NCBI GenBank assembly: GCA_020049335.1
Contig: JAIFKX010000076.1
Span: 1-42,979, forward strand
Length of the DNA: 42,979 nt
From: Paludibacter sp.
GTDB taxonomy: Bacteria; Bacteroidota; Bacteroidia; Bacteroidales; Paludibacteraceae
Direction: 5' to 3'
The position numbers were made by a program, and so were the translations under genes. Positions 1 to 9,750 of the stretch are shown here, piece by piece; the stretch's first letter is position 1; each line of letters starts with the position of its first letter. The notes beneath the pieces were generated by a model. The model saw nothing but the letters and a program-made list of their open reading frames with translations. It made no database searches and was not told where the DNA came from.

Positions 1-2
1 AT

Positions 3-3000
3 TATTCTGCAGGCAGTAGTCGTGGAGGGCTAGTAATAAGAGCTCAAGCCTCAGGTAATATAGAAGATGTAGAAGATGCAGCACCAGGAAGTACTTTTAA
101 CAGAGAAGGAATTGCTTTCTATCCTACTGATGATGGCACCAATATGATTGTTCAGTTTACAGGAGCTATCAATGAATCGTCAACTCCAGTTACAAGAATT
201 CAAGTTCCTAAACCTGATGGAATAACAAACCTACGAGCTGTTGGTGGTGGAACTTTAAGAATATACGATTTAGGAAAATCTATCTATGTATATTATAATG
301 GAGCACCTTATATCAGAATTGACCTTGGCGAAAAAACCGGAAGCATATATACATCCGGTACAGTTTACAACTCCAATATGCAAGTTATGGGTACTTTCAC
401 GGGCATGGAAGTGGAAGAGTTAGGTAAAGTTGCTGTTGCGCAAAGAGATGCAGCACTCAGACTTTATAATGTAACTATAAAAGCAAAAACAACATCATTA
501 TGGGTTGATCCACCTACAACAACTTACAATTCAGAGTATAACCAATCGTTTAATACAATTTGGGATGGCGTAAAGTTCAATAATCAATGGGATGCTCTTG
601 GACCATTTGACGCAACTGATGCTACAGCTGGTTATTTGCAATTTGTATGGATTCCAAAACGTATTCTTCGCTCAAAGACTCCTTATGTTACTCCGTATAG
701 TTTTTCAGCATTAATAGATTTTTCAGGAGGGTCTAATAGGGGTGGTATAGTAATAAGAACTGAAGATGGAGGAGACATTGAGGATTTACAGGTTTCTGCT
801 TCAGGAGACCCTGGATTCAATAGAGATGGAATTGCTTTTTATCCTACTAATGACGGCTCTAATATGATTGTTCAATTTACAGGTATATTAAACGGATATA
901 ACACACCTGTAACAAGAATTCAAGTTCCTAAACCTACCGGGATATCAAGTCTTAGAACAGTTGGAGGAGGCACTTTAAGAATCGAAGATTTTGGTTCATC
1001 CATATATGTATATTATAATGATGCTCCATATATAAGAATAGATTTAAGTGGTAAAACAGGAAACCTCTATACTTCGGGCACCGTTTACACTTCTGATATG
1101 AAAGTTGCAGGAACTTTTTCAGGGATGGAAGTAGTTGTTTTGGGTAAAGTTGGAATTGCACAAAGAGATGCAGCACTTAGGTTATATAATGTAGTTATCA
1201 AATGTAACGATCTTGAAAGACAAGCCATTACTTTTGATAAAATTGAGAAAAAGAAATTTACTGACACTCCTTTTGTTATATCTGCTTCTGCAACATCGGG
1301 ATTACCTGTCGAATTTAAACTAATTTCAGGTCCTGCAACCTTAAGTGGAAATACTGTTACTTTAACTGGCGAAATAGGCATTGTTACAATATCGGCAAAT
1401 CAAAGTGGTAATGCAATTTATTATCCTGCTCCTGAAGTTCTTCAGTTATTATATGTTGGTGATATTGCTACACCTAACTTACAAGGTCAGGATTATGTTG
1501 ATAATTGGGTGGCTACCGATGCCTTAGGACGAAAGTTACCATTTTCGGATGAAGTTCGTTCAAAACAAAACGATAAATATGTTGGTGTATTTTACTATAC
1601 ATGGCATGGATTTCATGGACAAGTAGTGAAAGACATAACAAAAATAATTAACAGTTACCCCTCAGATCCATTAAGTAATAGTAATCCTAATTGGGGTAGT
1701 ATTGGAGCTGATCACTTTTGGGGTGAGCCTGAAACAAGTTATCAGAGAGCAGAAGACCCGTGGGTGCTCCGACGCGATTTGCAAATGCTTAGCAATGCTC
1801 AGGTCGATTTTCTATTCATTGATTGTACTAATGCATTTACTTATCTTGAAACTGTCAAAGTCCTTTGTCAGGTTTCTATGCAAATGCGCAAAGAAGGTAT
1901 TAATACGCCACAGATTGTATTTACAACAAATGCATATAGTGGCAAAACTATGAACAAACTTTACGATGAGTTTTATACATTTTCATTGTTCGATGATCTT
2001 TGGTTTAAATGGGAAGGAAAACCATTGATTTTAGGTATTGCCGATGATCCTGATTTACGTGTAGAAGTAAAGAACTTTTTTACAATTAAATACTGCTGGG
2101 CGTGGACTGACGCCAAAAATAAACCTAATCATTGGCAGTGGTTAGATTCTTATCCACAAGATTATGGTTGGAATACCGACCCTGCTGTACCCGAACAAAT
2201 ACCTATTTCTGTTGCTTCACACCCTTCATTAACAATGGGAAGTAGCTACCAAAACAAACTTCAACCTACTGTTAATGAGCGGTATCTTACTGATTTTACT
2301 GGGCAAGGATTCTATTTTGCCGAACAATGGAAAAGAGCGTTAGAAGTTGATCCGAAAGTAATTATGGTTACACAATGGAATGAAGGCTTTGCGGGAAGGT
2401 TTATTTGGGATCAAGGTGATGCAATTTATGCAGGCAGACCAATCAAAAATGGGGATTCATATTTTGTAGATGCATTTACAGAAGAGTTCAACCGAGATAT
2501 AGTACCCATGAAAGGTGGACATACAGATAATTATTATTATCAACTCATAGCTAATATTCGCAAATTTAAGGGTATGACTGCTCCTCAATCACTCTCAACT
2601 CCGACTACAATTAATATTGATGGTGATTTTTCACAATGGACGAATATCAGTCCGGTATTCAAAGATCCGTTAGGTGATACAATGCATCGTAATTTTAGAG
2701 GATATGACCCTTCAGTTACTTTTGTAAACAATTCAGGAAGAAATGATATCATTGAATCAAGAGCTACTTACGATAATAGTAATATCTACTTCTATGTAAA
2801 AACGGCACAAGATCTTACTCCTTATAGCGACCCCAATTGGATGTTACTTTATATTGATGCTGACAGAAACAAAGGAACCGGATGGGAAGGTTATGATTAT
2901 GTTGTAAATTTAGGAGTAAAATCCGAAACAGAGACTACATTAAAAAGATGGGATGGCAGTGCATGGACAGACGAAGTTACTGTTCCATTTAAATTAATTG

Positions 3001-4376
3001 GTAATGAAATGGAGCTAAGCTTACCAAGAGCTGCCATATTGTTGGACAATAAAACTCCTGAATTTTATTTTCATTGGGCAGATAATATTCAAAAATTGAA
3101 TGATATTTCGAGTTTCTTCACCGATGGAGAATCCGCTCCCGATCGTCGTTTTAATTTTAATTTCAGTGCGTCAAAGCCATTAGTTGGTATCGAAACGGCT
3201 TATAAGACTCTCGCTATTCCTGGTACTATTGAATTTGAAGACTTTAACAATGGAGGTGCAGGTGTAGCTTATGCCGATGCAACAATTGGTAATATAGGTA
3301 GCGCATATCGCCCAACTGAGTCGGTAGATATTGAATCAAAAACCGATGACGGGTACAATATACATTGGATTAATTCTGGTGAATGGCTTGCCTTTACTGT
3401 CGATATTAAAGCAACCGGTAAATTCACAGCAAGCATTGATTATGCTGCCGAAGGAAATGGGAAAGAAGCCATTATATATGTTGATGGAGTTGATAAATCG
3501 GGAATTATCACTTTCCCTTCTTCTGGCAATCTTACGACCTGGGCAAGCAAAAGTTTCGATATGCAACTAGCAACAGGGAAACACACACTTAAATTCTTCA
3601 TTAAAAATGCTTCGAATGATTTTAAACTAGATAGAATAATTTTTACGGAGAAAGATGTGATTTATCCTGGAAATGGAATCGGTTTGAATAGAAGTATATG
3701 GTCAGCTCCGGTGGGTGGAAGAACTTGGTTCAAAGACTCAATTTGTTCCGAAATTGATCCGGTAATAAATCATAACTGGGCAGATGTAAGTCCTGGCTGT
3801 AGTGTTAGCAAAGATTTTTGGAATATGCGTTGGCAGGGACAAATTCAATCGCTTTATACTGAAACCTATACTTTTTACCTGACAATGAATGACTTGGGTA
3901 GAGTTTGGATTGGTAATCAGTTGCTATTAGATGGATGGAATTCATCAAGTACCGGAACTACCCTTACCGGAACAGTAGCTATGACAGCAGGTCAGAAAGT
4001 GCCAATAAAGGTTGATTTTGCCGAAAAATCAGGCGATGCTTATATTAAACTCGAGTGGAGTTCTGCTTCAAACACAAAAGAAGTGGTGCCTCAAAGTCAG
4101 CTATTTCCTGATGATACTTTCAATAGTATTGCAAATACAACAGCGACATTTTTTAGTGTTTATCCAAATCCGGCAAATGACAAATTGACTATTTTAAGTA
4201 ATAACCATGGCGTTGAATCCGTGAAAATAACAGATTTACAAGGAAGAGTTGTTTATACACACAATTTAAGATTTATTGGAAAGAAAACAATTGATTTGAA
4301 TCTTCAAAAGGGTATATATTTTATTAAATTAATGGGTAATACGCCTTTCAAAACTCAAAAATTAATTATAGAATAA
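3..4376 (+). CDS. 5'-truncated secreted multidomain putative glycosidase: tandem N-terminal beta-sandwich-like repeats, Ig-like linker, GH71/GH99-like TIM barrel, CBM9/DOMON-like, CBM6-like, PA14-like and T9SS type A C-terminal domains
   Basis: The frame of ORF 144..4376 is open to the window edge; bases 3-143 translate as YSAGSSRGGLVIRAQASGNIEDVEDAAPGSTFNREGIAFYPTDDGTN, matching the internal repeat. Barrel-like motifs KYVGVFYYTWHG, VDFLFIDCTN and VTQWNEGFAGRF. C-terminus VYPNPANDKLTI...GIYFIKLMG...QKLIIE is T9SS-like. Confidence 0.8.
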   Translation, partial: YSAGSSRGGLVIRAQASGNIEDVEDAAPGSTFNREGIAFYPTDDGTNMIVQFTGAINESSTPVTRIQVPKPDGITNLRAVGGGTLRIYDLGKSIYVYYNGAPYIRIDLGEKTGSIYTSGTVYNSNMQVMGTFTGMEVEELGKVAVAQRDAALRLYNVTIKAKTTSLWVDPPTTTYNSEYNQSFNTIWDGVKFNNQWDALGPFDATDATAGYLQFVWIPKRILRSKTPYVTPYSFSALIDFSGGSNRGGIVIRTEDGGDIEDLQVSASGDPGFNRDGIAFYPTNDGSNMIVQFTGILNGYNTPVTRIQVPKPTGISSLRTVGGGTLRIEDFGSSIYVYYNDAPYIRIDLSGKTGNLYTSGTVYTSDMKVAGTFSGMEVVVLGKVGIAQRDAALRLYNVVIKCNDLERQAITFDKIEKKKFTDTPFVISASATSGLPVEFKLISGPATLSGNTVTLTGEIGIVTISANQSGNAIYYPAPEVLQLLYVGDIATPNLQGQDYVDNWVATDALGRKLPFSDEVRSKQNDKYVGVFYYTWHGFHGQVVKDITKIINSYPSDPLSNSNPNWGSIGADHFWGEPETSYQRAEDPWVLRRDLQMLSNAQVDFLFIDCTNAFTYLETVKVLCQVSMQMRKEGINTPQIVFTTNAYSGKTMNKLYDEFYTFSLFDDLWFKWEGKPLILGIADDPDLRVEVKNFFTIKYCWAWTDAKNKPNHWQWLDSYPQDYGWNTDPAVPEQIPISVASHPSLTMGSSYQNKLQPTVNERYLTDFTGQGFYFAEQWKRALEVDPKVIMVTQWNEGFAGRFIWDQGDAIYAGRPIKNGDSYFVDAFTEEFNRDIVPMKGGHTDNYYYQLIANIRKFKGMTAPQSLSTPTTINIDGDFSQWTNISPVFKDPLGDTMHRNFRGYDPSVTFVNNSGRNDIIESRATYDNSNIYFYVKTAQDLTPYSDPNWMLLYIDADRNKGTGWEGYDYVVNLGVKSETETTLKRWDGSAWTDEVTVPFKLIGNEMELSLPRAAILLDNKTPEFYFHWADNIQKLNDISSFFTDGESAPDRRFNFNFSASKPLVGIETAYKTLAIPGTIEFEDFNNGGAGVAYADATIGNIGSAYRPTESVDIESKTDDGYNIHWINSGEWLAFTVDIKATGKFTASIDYAAEGNGKEAIIYVDGVDKSGIITFPSSGNLTTWASKSFDMQLATGKHTLKFFIKNASNDFKLDRIIFTEKDVIYPGNGIGLNRSIWSAPVGGRTWFKDSICSEIDPVINHNWADVSPGCSVSKDFWNMRWQGQIQSLYTETYTFYLTMNDLGRVWIGNQLLLDGWNSSSTGTTLTGTVAMTAGQKVPIKVDFAEKSGDAYIKLEWSSASNTKEVVPQSQLFPDDTFNSIANTTATFFSVYPNPANDKLTILSNNHGVESVKITDLQGRVVYTHNLRFIGKKTIDLNLQKGIYFIKLMGNTPFKTQKLIIE
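3195..4109 (+). repeat. Copy A of duplicated CBM6-like + PA14-like cassette (915 bp)
   Basis: Translates to TAYKTLAIPGTIEFEDFNNGG...VVPQSQLFP, aligning without gaps to copy B at 5422-6336. Confidence 0.85.
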
Positions 4377-4465
4377 GTTGTATTAAAAAATATCCGAGAA
4401 TAAAAAGAGTAAAAAATGAATTGTTTAATAGTGTGTAAGAATAAATACGAAGAAACTAAAATAAT

Positions 4466-6616
4466 ATGAGCGTATCAATAAAAATATTTATATCAATCTT
4501 TCTATTTTTGTTTTATTCTTTATCAATTATCAAGAGTCAGTCTCTTGTTACATGCGGAACATTTTCGAAGATATATGATCCGAGTATTGGTGAGAGTTCA
4601 GCATGGTACATCAACGATCACGCAGTTGTATGTGGACCAGATGGTTGGCATTTGTTCGGAATAACACATGCAGAACCTGCAAATCCGATAGATGAAAAAA
4701 ATTTTGCCCATGCAACTGCAAGTGCTTTTACCCAACAACCATGGATAAAAAAAACATACGCGTTGAGTTATTCACCCGCAGATAATGAAGTGCTACTTTG
4801 GGCACCCCATGTAATCTATTCCAATGGTCTTTATTATATGTATTATTGTGTTGGAGCTAAAAATATCGACCACACCAAATTTCGGATGCATCTTGCAACT
4901 TCTCCCGATTTGTGGAACTGGACTCGACATACAGAAAATCCTATGGTAGTTGATGGATTCGATGGTCGTGACCCTATGGTTATTAAACTTGATAGCTGCT
5001 GGGCAATGTACTATTGTGCAACAAGTGGTCCGAATGGAGGTAACCATGTTGTTTATATGGTTCAAAGTACCGATCTTGTACATTGGGGTAATAGAATTAC
5101 AGTATTTACCGACACATTAACGGGAACTGCCGGAGGACCAACCGAGAGCCCTTTTGTCGTTCGTAGGGGTTCAAAATATTATCTCTTTACTTGTACAAAT
5201 GCTCCCTATAATAACTCAAGAGTGATGGTAAGTTCATCTCCTTACCATTGGAGTGCCGATAGTGTTGTTGGCGATTTTCCTGCTCATGCTGCCGAAATAG
5301 CAAGAGATTTGGATGGAAAATGGTATATTACAAGAGCTGGTTGGGGCGAAGGTGGTGTCTATATAGCTCCACTTATATGGAATGATGGGCTTGATTCAGA
5401 AGTAAGTTCTATGCCAGTTCCAACAGCATATAAAACACAGAAAATTCCGGGTGTTGTTGAATTTGAGGATTTTGACAATGGTGGTGCAGGTGTTGCTTAT
5501 TCGGATTTAACTATTGGAAATGCTGGTGGAGCATATCGTCCAACCGAATCGGTAGATATTGAATCAAAGGCCGCTGGAGGATACAACATTAATTGGATTG
5601 ATTCTGGCGAATGGTTTGCTTATACCGTTGATATTAAAGCAAGAGGAAAATTCACAGTAAATATTAATTATGCTGCCGAAGGAAATGGAAATGAAGCCAT
5701 TATTTACGTTGATGGAGCTGATAAATCGGGAATTATCACTTTCCCTTCTTCGGGAAATCTCACTACATGGGCAAACAAAAGTTTAGATATGCAACTTGTA
5801 ACAGGAAGACATATACTTAAATTCTTCGTCAAAAGCACATCTGGCTATTTCAAATTAGATAAAATTACTTTTACCGAAAAAGATGTACTCTATCCCGGAA
5901 ATGGAACAGGCTTGAATAAAAGTATATGGTCAGCACCGGTCGGTGGGAGAACTTGGTTCAAAGACTCTATTTGTTCCGAAATTGATCCTGTAATAAATCA
6001 TACATGGTCAGATGTAAGTCCGGGATGTAGTGTTAGCAAAGATTTTTGGAATATTCGTTGGCAGGGACAAATTCAATCGCTTTACACTGAAACCTACACT
6101 TTTTACCTCACAATGAATGACTTGGGCAGAGTTTGGATAGACAATCAATTGCTGTTGGATGGATGGAATTCATCAAGTACCGGAACTAGCCTTACTGGAA
6201 CAGTAGCTATGACAGCTGGACAAAAAGTACCAATTAAGGTTGATCTTGCCGAAAAATCAGGTGATGCTTATATAAAACTCGAATGGGGCTCGGCTTCAAA
6301 CGCCAAAGAAGTGATACCTCAAAGTCAGCTTTACCCTCTCTTAAATCCGAATGGAATTAAAAATATCAAGGCAAAGCATTTTAGTTTTTATCCAAATCCG
6401 GCAAACGACAAGTTGACCATTAATAGTGAGAACTATACTATAAAATCAATAAAAATAACAAATTTACAAGGAAATATTGTTCACTCAGATAATAAACAAT
6501 TTGTAGGAGAGAAAACGATTGAATTAAATCTACAAAAAGGAATATACTTTATTAGCCTAACAGGGAATTTGCCTTTCTCAACTCAAAAGCTAATCGTACA
6601 AAAGCAAACTATATAA
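4466..6616 (+). CDS. Five-bladed beta-propeller glycosidase-like protein (GH43/GH117-like) with CBM6-like, PA14-like and T9SS C-terminal domains
   Basis: Signal peptide; WAPHVIYSNGLYYMYYC, DGRDPMVIK and PTESPFVVRRGSKYYLFTC propeller motifs; EFEDFDNGGAGVAY (CBM6-like); WQGQIQSLYTETYTFYLTMNDLGRVWIDNQLLLDGW (PA14-like); FYPNPANDKLTI...GIYFISLTG (T9SS). Confidence 0.75.
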   Translation: MSVSIKIFISIFLFLFYSLSIIKSQSLVTCGTFSKIYDPSIGESSAWYINDHAVVCGPDGWHLFGITHAEPANPIDEKNFAHATASAFTQQPWIKKTYALSYSPADNEVLLWAPHVIYSNGLYYMYYCVGAKNIDHTKFRMHLATSPDLWNWTRHTENPMVVDGFDGRDPMVIKLDSCWAMYYCATSGPNGGNHVVYMVQSTDLVHWGNRITVFTDTLTGTAGGPTESPFVVRRGSKYYLFTCTNAPYNNSRVMVSSSPYHWSADSVVGDFPAHAAEIARDLDGKWYITRAGWGEGGVYIAPLIWNDGLDSEVSSMPVPTAYKTQKIPGVVEFEDFDNGGAGVAYSDLTIGNAGGAYRPTESVDIESKAAGGYNINWIDSGEWFAYTVDIKARGKFTVNINYAAEGNGNEAIIYVDGADKSGIITFPSSGNLTTWANKSLDMQLVTGRHILKFFVKSTSGYFKLDKITFTEKDVLYPGNGTGLNKSIWSAPVGGRTWFKDSICSEIDPVINHTWSDVSPGCSVSKDFWNIRWQGQIQSLYTETYTFYLTMNDLGRVWIDNQLLLDGWNSSSTGTSLTGTVAMTAGQKVPIKVDLAEKSGDAYIKLEWGSASNAKEVIPQSQLYPLLNPNGIKNIKAKHFSFYPNPANDKLTINSENYTIKSIKITNLQGNIVHSDNKQFVGEKTIELNLQKGIYFISLTGNLPFSTQKLIVQKQTI
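5422..6336 (+). repeat. Copy B of duplicated CBM6-like + PA14-like cassette (915 bp)
   Basis: Translates to TAYKTQKIPGVVEFEDFDNGG...VIPQSQLYP, equal in length to copy A, with long identical nucleotide stretches such as tggaattcatcaagtaccggaac. Confidence 0.85.
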
Positions 6617-6630
6617 ACGTAAAATCAGAA

Positions 6631-9600
6631 ATGAAAAAAAATAAAATTCTAACCATCTGGTCCGTAATAATTTACTATTCATTTATGGGTTTGTCGGCAG
6701 AAATCAAACATAATCAGACAGTAAGCAAGCTCAATCAATATAAAGATAATTTTCTGAATCCACCTGACTCATCTCGTCCCGGTGTTTATTGGTATTTTAT
6801 GGATGGGAACATGTCAAAAGAAGCAATTACTGCCGACTTGGAATCGATGAAAAAAGCAGGTATTGGTCATGTGCTTTTTTTAGAAGTTAATGTTGGTATT
6901 CCAAGAGGAAAAGTGAATTTTTTAAGCGAAGAATGGCAAAGTATTTTCGAACATACTGTTCGGGAAGCCGAACGTTTGGGAATAGTAATTTCGCTCGGAA
7001 CAGGTCCGGGCTGGACAGGGAGCGGTGGACCTTGGGTGTCGGGATCTGAGTCGATGAAGCATCTGGTATTTAGTTCAATTCAGGTTTCAGAAAAAGATAC
7101 AAGTGAGATTAATCTTCCTAAACCTGCACCTATGAATCCCTATTTTGGAGAGGCTCCTTTTACGGCAGAACTCAAACAAAAATGGATGGATTATTACGAA
7201 GATGTTGTAACTCTTGCTTTCCCAACTCCAACAGGAAATTTCAAAGTGAGTGAGATTACAAATAAAGCATTGTATTATAGAGATCCTTACACTTCAAAAC
7301 CAGGTGTAAAACCTTTTATTCCAACTTTTGCAATCTATAATGAACCATCAAAAGAGGGAATTATTGCTCCGAAAGGAATCGTTGATGTTAGCCAATTTCT
7401 GAAAGCAGATGGCACATTGGAATGGAAAATTCCTAAAGGCAATTGGACAATTATGCGTTTTGGAAGTAGAAATAACGGTGCCGTTACTCGTCCTGCTCCA
7501 TTGCCTGGTGTTGGATTTGAAACCGATAAGTTTGATACCACCGCTTTAAATGCACACTTGGCAAATTTTATTGGCAAATTACTTAAAAAAGTGGGTACTC
7601 CTGATAAGAAACTACTGGGCGGATTAAAAATGCTCCACATGGATAGTTGGGAAATGGGAGCGCAAAACTGGACTTCGAAATTCAGAGAAGAATTTGAAAA
7701 ACGAAGGGGGTACGACCCACTTCCATTTTATCCCGTTTATGCAGGATTAGTCGTTGAAAGTATGGAAAAGAGTGAACGTTTCCTATGGGATTTAAGGCAA
7801 ACATCGCAAGAACTGATTGTAGAGAATCATGCGCTTCATTTGAAAAAATATGCAAAAAAATATAATATGGGTCTGTCCATTCAACCATACGATATGAATC
7901 CAACTGCTGACATGGAATTGGGAGCTGTAGCCGATGTTCCAAGTTGTGAATTCTGGAGCCTGGATTACGGATTTAATTCTGTATTTAGTTGTATTCAAGC
8001 GGCTTCAATTGCTCATGTTGAAGGAAAAAAAATTGTTCAGAGCGAAGCTTACACTGCTTATTTAGACGCATGGAAGCAATATCCGGGTTCGATGAAAAAT
8101 CAGGGTGATTGGGCATTCGCTACGGGCGTTAACAAATTCATGTATCATACTTATCAACATCAGTCACTGCCCGACAGCCTCAGACCAGGAATGACCATGG
8201 GTCCTTATGGTGTACATCACGACCGTAGTCAAACATGGTGGCCTATGGCGGATGGATATCACAAATACGTTTCACGTTGTCAGTATATTTTGCAACAAGG
8301 ACAAACTGTTGCCGATATACTTTATCTAACTCCTGAGGGAGCGCCACAGGTATTCCGTGCGCCAACTTCTGCATTAACCTCTGTGGATATTCCGGATAAA
8401 ACATTAATTTTTACTGATAAGGAAGAAATGTTGCCGGGTGAGTCACAAGATGCATTTCTACCTGACCGGAAAGAATTTAACTTCGATGGATGCTCTCCTA
8501 CTCAATTATTAAAAGCATCAGTAACTAATGGAAAAATTATATTTCCATCAGGTGCTACATACAGTGTACTTGTATTGCCAAAGACAGAAACAATGACTCC
8601 TGCATTATTAAACAAAATTGAATTGTTGGTAAAAGCAGGTGCAGTTGTTATTGGTAATCCACCCCGTAAATCGCCTAGCTTAATGAATTATCCTGCATGT
8701 GATAATCAAATTAGTAAAAAAGCAACATCGATGTGGGGAGAATCAATTGCTCCGGATGATATTTCTTATCGAATGTTAGGTAAAGGAAAAATTTATTGGG
8801 GAGGAACTTTTACTCAAATGACTCAATCTGAACTTTATCCAAATTATTACAGTACAGCTTCATTACTTCGGGGAATGGGAGTTAAGGAAGATTTTATGTC
8901 AACAGGTCTGGTACGATATACTCACAAGGTAATTGAAACCAGTGACATATATTTCGTTTCAAACAAAACCAACCACAGTATTAACTCAAACTGTTTATTC
9001 AGGGTTAAAAAAGGTACGCCGGAATTATGGAATCCAATGACCGGTGAAATTCGTCCACTTACCGATTATATAATACTAGATGGTCAGATTCAAATTCAAT
9101 TGCAATTTGAACCTTACGAAAGCTATTTTATTGTATTCGATAAAAATGACAAATCAAAAACAGATAAGAATCACATATTTTCAAATTTCTCAGACCCTCT
9201 TATTTTATCAGAGTTGAGCAAACCCTGGAAATTATCTTTCGACACTAAATTAGGCGGTCCTAAAACCATCACTTTCGATAAACTGGTAGATTGGACAACA
9301 AGACCTGAGGACGGTATAAAGTATTATTCAGGAATTGTAAATTATCAAAACACATTCAATATTCCCAAAGAACTTATTGATAATAAAAACTCAGATGTAT
9401 ATATTGATTTAGGTGAAGTAAATAATATGGCTAGAGTGCGGATTAACGGCAAAGATATGGGGGTGGTTTGGGCGTCTCCTTTCCGTTTGAAAATTTCGGA
9501 TGCTGTAATTGTTGGCGAAAACAAAATTGACATTGAAGTGGTAAACTTATGGCCAAATCGCTTGATTGGTGACGAGCAAAAACCGGATGATGGAATTGTG

Positions 9601-9750
9601 GGTGGTCAATGGCCTGAATGGTTAAAAAATGGTACTGCGCGAATATCAGATAGGTTTACGTTTACAACCTTTAAACATTACAACAAAGATTCAAAGTTAT
9701 TGAAGTCAGGCCTAATTGGTCCGGTAAAAGTTTTAATAGTAAAAAAATGA
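6631..9750 (+). CDS. Alpha-L-rhamnosidase, GH106-like
   Basis: GVYWYFMDGNMSKEAITADLESMKKAGIGHVLFLEVNVGIPRG, LGTGPGWTGSGGPW and a C-terminal GH2-like sandwich (VYIDLGEVNNMARVRINGKDMGVVWASPFRLKI), as in GH106. Confidence 0.85.
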   Translation: MKKNKILTIWSVIIYYSFMGLSAEIKHNQTVSKLNQYKDNFLNPPDSSRPGVYWYFMDGNMSKEAITADLESMKKAGIGHVLFLEVNVGIPRGKVNFLSEEWQSIFEHTVREAERLGIVISLGTGPGWTGSGGPWVSGSESMKHLVFSSIQVSEKDTSEINLPKPAPMNPYFGEAPFTAELKQKWMDYYEDVVTLAFPTPTGNFKVSEITNKALYYRDPYTSKPGVKPFIPTFAIYNEPSKEGIIAPKGIVDVSQFLKADGTLEWKIPKGNWTIMRFGSRNNGAVTRPAPLPGVGFETDKFDTTALNAHLANFIGKLLKKVGTPDKKLLGGLKMLHMDSWEMGAQNWTSKFREEFEKRRGYDPLPFYPVYAGLVVESMEKSERFLWDLRQTSQELIVENHALHLKKYAKKYNMGLSIQPYDMNPTADMELGAVADVPSCEFWSLDYGFNSVFSCIQAASIAHVEGKKIVQSEAYTAYLDAWKQYPGSMKNQGDWAFATGVNKFMYHTYQHQSLPDSLRPGMTMGPYGVHHDRSQTWWPMADGYHKYVSRCQYILQQGQTVADILYLTPEGAPQVFRAPTSALTSVDIPDKTLIFTDKEEMLPGESQDAFLPDRKEFNFDGCSPTQLLKASVTNGKIIFPSGATYSVLVLPKTETMTPALLNKIELLVKAGAVVIGNPPRKSPSLMNYPACDNQISKKATSMWGESIAPDDISYRMLGKGKIYWGGTFTQMTQSELYPNYYSTASLLRGMGVKEDFMSTGLVRYTHKVIETSDIYFVSNKTNHSINSNCLFRVKKGTPELWNPMTGEIRPLTDYIILDGQIQIQLQFEPYESYFIVFDKNDKSKTDKNHIFSNFSDPLILSELSKPWKLSFDTKLGGPKTITFDKLVDWTTRPEDGIKYYSGIVNYQNTFNIPKELIDNKNSDVYIDLGEVNNMARVRINGKDMGVVWASPFRLKISDAVIVGENKIDIEVVNLWPNRLIGDEQKPDDGIVGGQWPEWLKNGTARISDRFTFTTFKHYNKDSKLLKSGLIGPVKVLIVKK

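Noticed and set aside
952-1381. Minus-strand ORFs inside the first gene (952..1176, 1085..1381) and similar antisense ORFs across the window
   Set aside because: They lie opposite strongly coding genes, have low-complexity or unfamiliar composition and no recognisable domains; likely shadow ORFs.
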